Source of the DNA: an uncultured Bacteroidales bacterium
GTDB lineage: Bacteria > Bacteroidota > Bacteroidia > Bacteroidales > UBA932
NCBI GenBank assembly: GCA_946625485.1
Contig: CAMOTB010000002.1
Location: 1 to 60,610 of the forward strand
Length of the DNA: 60,610 nt
Reading direction: 5' to 3'
Of the stretch, positions 52,337 through 59,251 are shown in pieces. The notes beneath the pieces were generated by a model. That model did not search any database and had not been told where the DNA came from. It saw only the letters and a list, made by a program, of their open reading frames with translations. Made by a program: the position numbers and the translations under genes. The first letter of the stretch is position 1; each line of letters opens with the position of its first letter.

Positions 52337-54480
52337 TGCATGGTAAATTCCAGGGTCCCGCCTTTCAAGATATCCTCGTGAAGGAGGGTCCACTTGTCCA
52401 GGGGCTTGCCGTTGAGACGGACGGAAGCGACATGGCGGCGCTCCGGAGAGAGCCCCTTCGCCAAGACGGTAAAGCTCTTGCCGCCAGGCAGTTTCAGCGT
52501 CATGCGCGGCAACTGCGGCGCGCCGATGACGTACTGCCCGCCGCAAGGATTGACGGGATAGAAGCCCAGGGCCGTGAAGATGTACCAGGCGCTCATCTGG
52601 CCGCAGTCGTCGTTACCGCTGAGACCGTCGGGTCCGTCCTTGTACTGGCTCTCCCAGACTTCGTGCAGCAGTTCGGCTGCCTTGTCCGGAGAGCCGGCGA
52701 GGGTGTAGAGGTAGATCACGTGGTGGCTGGGCTCATTGCCGTGGGCGTATTGGCCGACCAGGCCGCTGACATCCACCGTCTCTCCGCTGCCGAGGTCGCC
52801 CGTAAGCGTGAAGAGGGAGTCGAGCTTGGTCACGAACGCCTCGCGGCCGCCCATCGCCTCGATGAGGCCCGGCACATCCTGCAAGACGTGCCAGGTGTAC
52901 TGCCAGGAATTGCCTTCGGTGAAGGCGCCGCCCGTCTTCCAGTGGCCCACCTTGAAGGGGTCGAAAGGGGTTTCCCATCGCCCTTGCGAATCGCGGGCGC
53001 GCATCAGTTTCAGTTCCGGATCGAAGACGTTGTGCCAGTAGCCGGCGCGCTTGTCAAAGAATGCGGCGTCCTCCGTGTGGCCCAGGCCTTCCGCCATACG
53101 GGCGGCACACCAGTCGTCGAAGCTGCACTCCAGCGTGCGGGATACGCTCTCAACGAGGGTCACGTCGTCCGGGAAATAGCCGCATCGGTCGTAGGCGCCC
53201 CAGTCGTATTTGATATGGTCTTCGGTCAGGGAGCGCCGGATGGCCTGGTAGAGCGTCTCCGGATCGAATCCCTTGAATCCTTTCATCCAGGCATCCACGA
53301 TTACCGGGACCGAATGGTTGCCGATCATCCCGTAGTTGTCGGTGCCTCCGAGCGTCCAGATGGGCAGGAATCCCTGTTGCGCATAATAGCGCATGCAGGA
53401 ATTCACGACGCCGTCCACGATCTCCGGGCAGAGGATCGTAAAGAGCGGATGTGCGGCGCGGAAGGTGTCCCAGAGCGACATCGTTGAATAGAAGGGCGCC
53501 TGGGCCGAATCGGCGATATCGAGCTTGTCAGCTGCCGGTCCGGCGTCAGCGATGTTGCCCGGGTGCTGCATCAGGTGGTACATCGCCGTGTAGAAGATGC
53601 GGCGGTGGACCGGGTCGGCGTCGATGTCGATGCGCCCCAGATGCTCGTTCCAGGCCTGTTTCGCCTTTTCGCGTACGGCATCGAAGTCCCAGCCCGGGAG
53701 TTCTGCCGCGATGCTGCCTCTTGCCCCTTCCACGCTGCTCACCGAGATGGCCGCCTTGACCAGCAGGGGCTCGGTCGAGGGCCCGAAGTCCAGCACCCGG
53801 CGTGCGATGCGCTCGGCCGTATCCCGCAGGGGGAGGACCGCCGCGACCGTATAAGGCCGGCTGAACTCGATGTCATACCAGATGACCCGGTCGTTCCAGG
53901 CTTTGGAATGGGTGAAGCCGGTGACGCGCGTGGAGTCCGACCAGTCCTGCCAGGCCTCCGTGACGCGGTGGAACATCCGCTGTTCGCTCCCGATCTGGGC
54001 GCTCTGGAGGTCCAGCAGGAGCTTGACCGGCGCCCCTTCGGGGGAATAGCGGTGGATGGCCACGTGCGGGGTGCAGCTGACTTCGGCCGTAATGCCGAAG
54101 TCGTCCAGGTGGCAGCGGTAATAGCCCGGGGAGGCTGTTTCACCGTCCTTGGCGAAGCGGCTGCGGTAATCGTCGCGCAGCGCTTCGCCCGTGAACGGCT
54201 GCATCATCAGGTCGCCCAGCTCGCTGCTGCCCGTCCCGCTGATCCGGTTCTGGGTGAACCCTTGGATCAGGGTGTCGGCCCATTGGTATCCGCCGCACCA
54301 GTCCCAACCGAAATTGCCGGTCTGGGGGCCAGCCTGGATGGCACCGAACGGAGTCGTCGCGCAAGGGTGGCAGTGTCCGGCCCCGTCCGTGCCGGCGAAG
54401 ACGTTGACATACTGCGTATAGTCAACGCTGCGGGCACAGGCTGCTGTCAGCAGGAGGGCGGCGAGCAAGGCTTTTTTCAT
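52333..54480 (-). CDS. GH92 alpha-mannosidase, classical
   Basis: A 715-residue exo-alpha-mannosidase lipoprotein (LLTAAC). All standard GH92 signatures are visible: YVNVFAGTDGAGHCHPCATTPFGAIQ, ISGTGSSELGD, MSLWDTFRAAHPLFTILCPE, HGNEPSHHVIYLY with the catalytic acid, and SGNDDCGQMSAWYIFTALGFYPV with the catalytic-base aspartates. It should release mannose from non-reducing ends in the periplasm or at the surface, using calcium. It sits 11 bases after the MtlD-like gene and is coupled to the second GH92. Confidence 0.95.
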   Translation of the reverse strand: MKKALLAALLLTAACARSVDYTQYVNVFAGTDGAGHCHPCATTPFGAIQAGPQTGNFGWDWCGGYQWADTLIQGFTQNRISGTGSSELGDLMMQPFTGEALRDDYRSRFAKDGETASPGYYRCHLDDFGITAEVSCTPHVAIHRYSPEGAPVKLLLDLQSAQIGSEQRMFHRVTEAWQDWSDSTRVTGFTHSKAWNDRVIWYDIEFSRPYTVAAVLPLRDTAERIARRVLDFGPSTEPLLVKAAISVSSVEGARGSIAAELPGWDFDAVREKAKQAWNEHLGRIDIDADPVHRRIFYTAMYHLMQHPGNIADAGPAADKLDIADSAQAPFYSTMSLWDTFRAAHPLFTILCPEIVDGVVNSCMRYYAQQGFLPIWTLGGTDNYGMIGNHSVPVIVDAWMKGFKGFDPETLYQAIRRSLTEDHIKYDWGAYDRCGYFPDDVTLVESVSRTLECSFDDWCAARMAEGLGHTEDAAFFDKRAGYWHNVFDPELKLMRARDSQGRWETPFDPFKVGHWKTGGAFTEGNSWQYTWHVLQDVPGLIEAMGGREAFVTKLDSLFTLTGDLGSGETVDVSGLVGQYAHGNEPSHHVIYLYTLAGSPDKAAELLHEVWESQYKDGPDGLSGNDDCGQMSAWYIFTALGFYPVNPCGGQYVIGAPQLPRMTLKLPGGKSFTVLAKGLSPERRHVASVRLNGKPLDKWTLLHEDILKGGTLEFTMQ

Positions 54481-54491
54481 AGGTTAAAATA

Positions 54492-55706
54492 TCAGATGAT
54501 GTCTTTCAGAGAGGCGGATTTAAGATCATCGGCCTTGCGGCGCAGGTCCTTCAGGCTGCAGCCATCCGCGATCATTTCATAATAACGGAGGATCATTTCC
54601 GCCAGGGGGCTGTCCGGCTCCAGCGCGCTCACGGTAGAGAGGACTTCCATCGCTTCTTCGCGGAGCTGCGGCCGGCCGGCTTCATCCAAATAACGTTTCA
54701 CGCCTGCCGCGGCTCCCACGGCGATGTAGGCCGGGGTAATGCCTTCCTCCAGGGCGAGGGTGGCGGATCCAATCAGCCGGTCGGCCGGGGAGAGCTTGCG
54801 GGCGGGATCGCCGCCGACGCGGGCGCAGGTGTCTTTGAGGGCCGCATTGGTAAAGCGGCCCAGCAAGTCCGTGATGTGGAGCTGGATGCCGGCCAGGTCC
54901 ACGTGGTAGTGGCGGCTCAGGGCCAGGGCGCTCTCCAGCATCGCATTCTGCGCGACGGTGCGGATCTCCGGATCGTCGATCGCTTCGAAGATGTATTCCA
55001 CGCCCTTGAGACCGCCGAGGAAGGCGGTCGTCGCGTGCCCCATGTTGTGGATGAACAGCTTGCGCTTGACGAAGAAGTCGAAGGGTTCGAAGGGGACCAT
55101 GCCCGGGATTTCGGGGACCGATCCTTTGAAGGCGGCCTTGTCCACGGGCAGGAAGCCGTATTTCTCCACGCATACGCGCAGCGGCTCGCCGTCCTTCATC
55201 TCGTCCGTCTGGACAGGTACCATCCGGCCGATGGAGGCTTCCACGAGGCCGACTTCCGCGTCGAAACGGACGCACTCCTCCGGGGTCAATTGCTCCTTGA
55301 TCATGCGCTCGACGACCTTGTTGGCGTCGTTGAGGTTTTCGCAGATGATGATGTTGAGCGGAGCCCCGCCGGCGGCCCAGCGCTTGCGCAGGCCGGCGAC
55401 GATGTTGGGGACGATGAATTTCAGGATACGGGCGCCGACGGCCGTGGCCATCAGCGCGCAACGGGCGATGACATCGGAGGCTGCTTCGGTGTCGTTGCCA
55501 TTGACGGCAGTCACGTTCCGGACCAGGAGGTCTTCGTGTCCTTCGTTGGAAACGAAACGCAGGGGATAGCAGCGTTTCTCCTGCAGTTCCTTTACAACCG
55601 GCTCCGCCACGTCGATGAACGTGACCTCATATCCGGCGCCGCTCATCAGGGCGCCGATGAATCCGCGGCCGATGTTGCCGCCGCCGTACATCACAGCTTC
55701 TTTCAT
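54492..55706 (-). CDS. Mannitol-1-phosphate 5-dehydrogenase-like enzyme
   Basis: A 404-residue cytosolic member of the long-chain polyol dehydrogenases. The NAD-binding loop is MYGGGNIGRGFIG, the substrate segment ICENLNDANK, and the catalytic lysine motif KRKLFIHNMGHA (K216, N221, H224). It most resembles MtlD, which interconverts fructose 6-phosphate and mannitol 1-phosphate, but other hexitol or hexonate phosphates are possible. In this operon it could draw on fructose 6-phosphate made by the isomerase and kinase. The start ATG at 55706 overlaps the isomerase stop in an ATGA; the track's 8-residue extension is unneeded. Confidence 0.82.
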   Translation of the reverse strand: MKEAVMYGGGNIGRGFIGALMSGAGYEVTFIDVAEPVVKELQEKRCYPLRFVSNEGHEDLLVRNVTAVNGNDTEAASDVIARCALMATAVGARILKFIVPNIVAGLRKRWAAGGAPLNIIICENLNDANKVVERMIKEQLTPEECVRFDAEVGLVEASIGRMVPVQTDEMKDGEPLRVCVEKYGFLPVDKAAFKGSVPEIPGMVPFEPFDFFVKRKLFIHNMGHATTAFLGGLKGVEYIFEAIDDPEIRTVAQNAMLESALALSRHYHVDLAGIQLHITDLLGRFTNAALKDTCARVGGDPARKLSPADRLIGSATLALEEGITPAYIAVGAAAGVKRYLDEAGRPQLREEAMEVLSTVSALEPDSPLAEMILRYYEMIADGCSLKDLRRKADDLKSASLKDII

Positions 55707-56380
55707 GCCAACTCCGGATACTCCGTACAAAGCAGCGCCTCCGCCGGCACATCCTCCTCAATCTCCGGGAAACGTCCGATCGGCTCCCAGAAGCGGTTGT
55801 CCGCCGCATCGTCGTTGACCATCGACACCTCGCCGATCAGGCAGGTACCTCCTTCCGCCCAGAAGGTGTGGTAGATATAAGGGGTGTAGCAGACACTCTG
55901 GCCCTTTTTGATCCGGTAGGTCTTGCCAGCCTCGAACTCGGTCACGACGCCGTCCACCTTGAGCTTGACGGTGCCGCCCTCGATCAGCTGCTCCGTCTTG
56001 GGATCGGCGTTCCAAAGCTTCATGCAGAAGTCGCCTTCGCCCTCGCGGAAAATGATGTCCTCCATCTTGTTCCAGTGGAAATGGGTGGGCGTTACCTGGC
56101 CGTCACGGACAATCATGATCTTCTCGCAGTAGGGCTTGCGGTCCAGGGCCGGGTTGCCGTTGCGCAGGGTCACGAGCGAAAGGCCGACCTTGGCGAAGTC
56201 GCCGCTGCCGAAGTCAGTGATGTCCCAGCCCATGCAGTTGTTCTTGATTTCGGCGCATTCGGCGCCTTTTTTCGCCCAGTCTGCAGGCGTCCAGTCGCAC
56301 CAGGCGGGGAGGAAGAAGTGGTTTTTCTTGCAGACGGCTTTGTTCTCGCGGATGATGGCGTTGATTTCAGATCTTTTCAT
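55703..56380 (-). CDS. D-lyxose/D-mannose ketol-isomerase, cupin type
   Basis: A 225-residue metal-dependent cupin. Family members interconvert D-lyxose and D-xylulose and also D-mannose and D-fructose. The metal site is visible as THFHWNKMED (H100, H102, E107) and YHTFW (H171). WDITDFGSGDF and KMEDIIFREGEGDF also fit. The surrounding GH92 genes and PfkB kinase make mannose to fructose the likely working reaction, giving a route that does not need mannose 6-phosphate isomerase. It is second in the operon, 15 bases after the kinase, and overlaps the MtlD-like gene by 4 bases. Confidence 0.9.
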   Translation of the reverse strand: MKRSEINAIIRENKAVCKKNHFFLPAWCDWTPADWAKKGAECAEIKNNCMGWDITDFGSGDFAKVGLSLVTLRNGNPALDRKPYCEKIMIVRDGQVTPTHFHWNKMEDIIFREGEGDFCMKLWNADPKTEQLIEGGTVKLKVDGVVTEFEAGKTYRIKKGQSVCYTPYIYHTFWAEGGTCLIGEVSMVNDDAADNRFWEPIGRFPEIEEDVPAEALLCTEYPELA

Positions 56381-56395
56381 GGATGGTATAGGTTT

Positions 56396-57409
56396 TTAAT
56401 GATTTTTGCGGGATTGGATGTAAGCCTGGATGGTCTCCAGGGTGGGGGCGCCTCCGGTCGAGGTGGTGCTGAAGAGGTTGAAGCGGGCGCTCGCCGAAGC
56501 GAAGTCCAGCAGGTCCTCGAGGCTGTAGCCTTCGTGGATGGCATAGAGCGCACCGGCGCAGAAAGCGTCGCCGGCTCCGACAGTGGAGACGATCTCCGAT
56601 TTGTCAGGGCTGAACGAAGGGGCGCTGCAGCAGCGGCCGTCCTTGGCCGCGGCTACGCCGCCCTCCGGGAAGTGGATGACGACCAGTTTGCGCACACCCA
56701 GATCGAGGAGCTTGCGGGCCGCGGCTTCCACATCGCTGAAACGGATGGTGCCGTCCGCTTTCCGCAGCCGGATGTCGAGGCTGTTCTCGGCTTCCACTTC
56801 GTTGATGATCAGGTAGTCGGTGTACTTGAGGCAGGGGAGGACGACATGGCGGTAGCGGTCGCCTTCTTCGGAGACGACATCCACGCTGGTCTCGTATCCC
56901 ATTTTCTGCAGGCCGTCCAGGGCGCGCGCAGCGGCGATGCCGTATTCGGGATCCTCCTTGTCCAGGCTGTCCAGCAGCAGGAGGTAGCCCAGGTGGAAAA
57001 TCTTGGCCGGGGACTGGCAGGAAAGGACCGTATCCACATCCAGGTGCGCGTTGGCGCCGCGGTAGTGGAAAAAGGTCCGGGCTCCGCCCTTTTCCGTCAT
57101 GACATCCGTGTAGGCCGTGAGTTCATCCTTCAGGATCTTGACATGGGTGCGGTCGATCCCGAAGCGGTCGCAGGCCTCCAGGCAGCGGCGTCCGTTGTCA
57201 TCGGCTCCGATGCATCCGCCTGCATACAGGGGCAGGCCGCTTTTCATGCTCGCGAGGTCCACCAGGACATTGTGCGCGAGTCCGCCCAGGCCTACATCCA
57301 CGCTGGTGATGGTGGTCAGATTCCCTTTCTGGGGATACACGTCGATGAATTTGACGGTGTCGGCGACCCAGTTGCCCGCCGAGATGATTCCTTTGCGTTG
57401 TTGGTTCAT
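56396..57409 (-). CDS. PfkB-family sugar kinase, probable fructokinase
   Basis: First gene of the mannose operon, 337 residues. PfkB/ribokinase features: SAGNWVADTVKFIDVYP at the N terminus, VGLGGLAHNVLVDLASM, a YADPNR-like lid strand region, and the catalytic TVGAGDAFCAGALYAI near residue 270. The substrate is inferred as fructose from the adjacent mannose isomerase; other ketoses cannot be excluded. The track begins at a TTG inside the operator; ATG 57409 starts the usual domain and lies about 45 bases after the -7 box. Confidence 0.88.
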   Translation of the reverse strand: MNQQRKGIISAGNWVADTVKFIDVYPQKGNLTTITSVDVGLGGLAHNVLVDLASMKSGLPLYAGGCIGADDNGRRCLEACDRFGIDRTHVKILKDELTAYTDVMTEKGGARTFFHYRGANAHLDVDTVLSCQSPAKIFHLGYLLLLDSLDKEDPEYGIAAARALDGLQKMGYETSVDVVSEEGDRYRHVVLPCLKYTDYLIINEVEAENSLDIRLRKADGTIRFSDVEAAARKLLDLGVRKLVVIHFPEGGVAAAKDGRCCSAPSFSPDKSEIVSTVGAGDAFCAGALYAIHEGYSLEDLLDFASASARFNLFSTTSTGGAPTLETIQAYIQSRKNH

Positions 57410-57427
57410 TATATGAGGTCGGTTAGA

Positions 57428-57443
57428 AGTCAATCGATTTACT
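57428..57443. promoter_or_regulatory. Shared operator element, site d
   Basis: AGTCAATCGATTTACT, the best copy in the window: AGT and ACT arms, AATCGATT core, one mismatched pair. It lies 9 bases downstream of the -7 box of the mannose operon, over its first transcribed bases, and shares 15 of 16 bases with site a, 45 kb away. Confidence 0.68.
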
Positions 57444-57452
57444 AGCTATTGA

Positions 57453-57460
57453 CAAATATA
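57453..57460 (-). promoter_or_regulatory. -7 box of the mannose operon
   Basis: Minus strand TATATTTG, a full TAnnTTTG match, about 44 bases upstream of the kinase start. No clean TTG at the usual -33 spacing. Confidence 0.6.
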
Positions 57461-57503
57461 AGGGATATTTCTTGAAAACCGCAGGTTTGTGTCAAAAATA
57501 ATG

Positions 57504-57511
57504 TAACTTTG
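57504..57511 (+). promoter_or_regulatory. -7 box of the GtrA gene
   Basis: TAACTTTG matches TAnnTTTG; the start codon is 22 bases downstream. No TTG at the expected distance. Confidence 0.55.
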
Positions 57512-57532
57512 TCTTGATCTGACCGGTTTTCT

Positions 57533-57955
57533 ATGAAAGAGTTTTGGAGATTTTTGAAGTTCGTCCTGTTCTCGGCCAGCGCCGGCTTGATCGAGATGGG
57601 GGCCTTTGCCTTGCTCAACGAATTGGCGGGATGGCGGTACTGGCCCTGTTACCTGATCGCTTTGGTGCTGTCCGTCCTGTGGAATTTCACCCTCAACCGG
57701 AAGTTTACTTTCCGCAGTGCGGCCAACGTGCCGGTCGCGATGCTGAAAGTATTCGGATATTATCTGGTATTTACGCCCTTGTCCACCTGGCTGGGGGATT
57801 ATCTGGCCGAGGACTTGCTGTGGAACGAGTATCTCGTGACGGGGATCAACATGATCCTCAACCTGGTGACCGAGTTCCTGTTCCAGAAGTACGTCGTGTA
57901 CCGGGGACAGATCGACAATAATCTTGCGGCGGAAGATGCCGTCGTGAATGGATGA
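57533..57955 (+). CDS. GtrA-family membrane protein
   Basis: A small inner-membrane protein of 140 residues with four hydrophobic segments: FLKFVLFSASAGLIEMGAFALL, YWPCYLIALVLSVLWNF, MLKVFGYYLVFTPLSTWLG and LVTGINMILNLVTEFLFQKYVV. NFTLNRKFTF is the conserved GtrA motif. Family members are proposed to help move lipid-linked sugars across the membrane for glycan modification. It starts a plus-strand set with the Omp85-type gene, 7 bases from it. Confidence 0.9.
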   Translation: MKEFWRFLKFVLFSASAGLIEMGAFALLNELAGWRYWPCYLIALVLSVLWNFTLNRKFTFRSAANVPVAMLKVFGYYLVFTPLSTWLGDYLAEDLLWNEYLVTGINMILNLVTEFLFQKYVVYRGQIDNNLAAEDAVVNG

Positions 57956-57962
57956 TCCTGAA

Positions 57963-59243
57963 ATGATGAAGAAACGCCTTTTTCTTTTTGTCGTCTTGCT
58001 GGGCCTCTGCCAGGCTTATGCACCGGCCTTTGCGGACGGAGATGATATCGTGAAGGATGGCTGGAATTTCGGCCCGCTTCCTTGCGTCAGCTACAATTCC
58101 GATCTGGGCTTCCAGTACGGCGTCTGCGCCGACATTTTCAATTACAAGGGTGTCTTCCCGGACTATCGGCAGCGCTTCTATCTGGAGGCGTCGCGTTATA
58201 CGAAGGGACAGACCCTGCTGCATGGACAGTTCGATTCGAAATACCTGATCCCGGGTGTACGGACGACCTTCTCGGCGAGCTACCAGTATGATCCGATGTT
58301 CCTGTTCTACGGCCTGGATGGCGTGGAAGCCTACGATCCTGCGCTGGCGGCCAACAAGGAGACGCGTACGGCCCGCTATGCCTATAAGCGCTCGATGGTC
58401 CGGGTCCTGGCCGACTTCCAGGGGAAGATCGTCCCGCATCTGAACTGGGTGGGCGGGCTCTCTTTCTGGCACTACAAGTTGGGAGACATCGACCTGGAGG
58501 CTTATGACGCGTCCTCGACGCTTTTCCATCAAATGCGGGAGGCGGGCGTGTTTTCGGCGGCCGAGGCGGCCGGCGGGTCCCGTCTGGAAGTGAAGGCCGG
58601 CCTGGTCTGGGACACCCGCGACAACGAGGCGGCGCCTTCCAGGGGCATCTGGGCGGAGGCGTATCTCAATGCTTCTCCGGACGTCTTCGGCGACGGTTAC
58701 AAATATGCGCGGCTTTCGGCGCACTGGCGGCAGTATCTGGGTCTGGCCGGGGAGAAACTGGTCTTCGCCTACCATCTGGGTTATCAGGGCACGGTGCTGG
58801 GTCAGGCGCCATTCTATACGCAGCAGAATATCAGCACGCTTTTCCTGCGCCAGACCTGTACCGACGGCCTGGGCGGGATCAATACGGTGCGCGGCCTGCT
58901 GGCGCAGCGTCTGGTAGGGGACAGTTATGCCTGGCTCAACTCGGAGCTCCGGATCCGGCTGGTTTCGTTCAATTTCATCAATCAGAGCTGGTACGTGGCC
59001 CTCAATCCGCTCTTTGATGCGGGAATGGTGACGCGGCTTTACAAAGGCGAGGAATTGTCTGCCTTCTATGGCCGCAGCCTGTCGGACCTGCGCGCGGAGG
59101 CGCTGAAACTGCATTGCAGTGCCGGCTCGGGCATCAAGCTGGTGATGAACCGGAATTTCATCGTCTCAGCTGAATATGCGCGTCCTTTCCGGCGCACGGA
59201 CGGTGAGAGTGCGGTGTACATCGCATTGAATTACATTTTCTGA
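57963..59243 (+). CDS. Omp85/BamA-type outer-membrane barrel protein without POTRA domains
   Basis: A 426-residue exported protein with a signal peptide (LFLFVVLLGLCQAYAPAFA) and alternating beta strands throughout. The surface-antigen (D15) pattern is seen in LVWDTRDNEAAPSRGIWAEAYLN, INTVRGLLAQRLVGDSYAWLNSELRIRLV and the last strand AVYIALNYIF with a terminal Phe. It is too short for POTRA repeats, so a general BamA role is unlikely; short barrels of this kind have varied or unknown roles. The start is ATG 57963 or 57966; an earlier ATG overlaps GtrA. Confidence 0.78.
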   Translation: MMKKRLFLFVVLLGLCQAYAPAFADGDDIVKDGWNFGPLPCVSYNSDLGFQYGVCADIFNYKGVFPDYRQRFYLEASRYTKGQTLLHGQFDSKYLIPGVRTTFSASYQYDPMFLFYGLDGVEAYDPALAANKETRTARYAYKRSMVRVLADFQGKIVPHLNWVGGLSFWHYKLGDIDLEAYDASSTLFHQMREAGVFSAAEAAGGSRLEVKAGLVWDTRDNEAAPSRGIWAEAYLNASPDVFGDGYKYARLSAHWRQYLGLAGEKLVFAYHLGYQGTVLGQAPFYTQQNISTLFLRQTCTDGLGGINTVRGLLAQRLVGDSYAWLNSELRIRLVSFNFINQSWYVALNPLFDAGMVTRLYKGEELSAFYGRSLSDLRAEALKLHCSAGSGIKLVMNRNFIVSAEYARPFRRTDGESAVYIALNYIF

Positions 59244-59251
59244 GCTGGCGT

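Noticed and set aside
52337-52546. 70-residue N-terminal extension of the second GH92
   Set aside because: It overlaps the coding end of the upstream GH92, lacks a signal peptide, and the ATGA overlap start gives a proper signal peptide.
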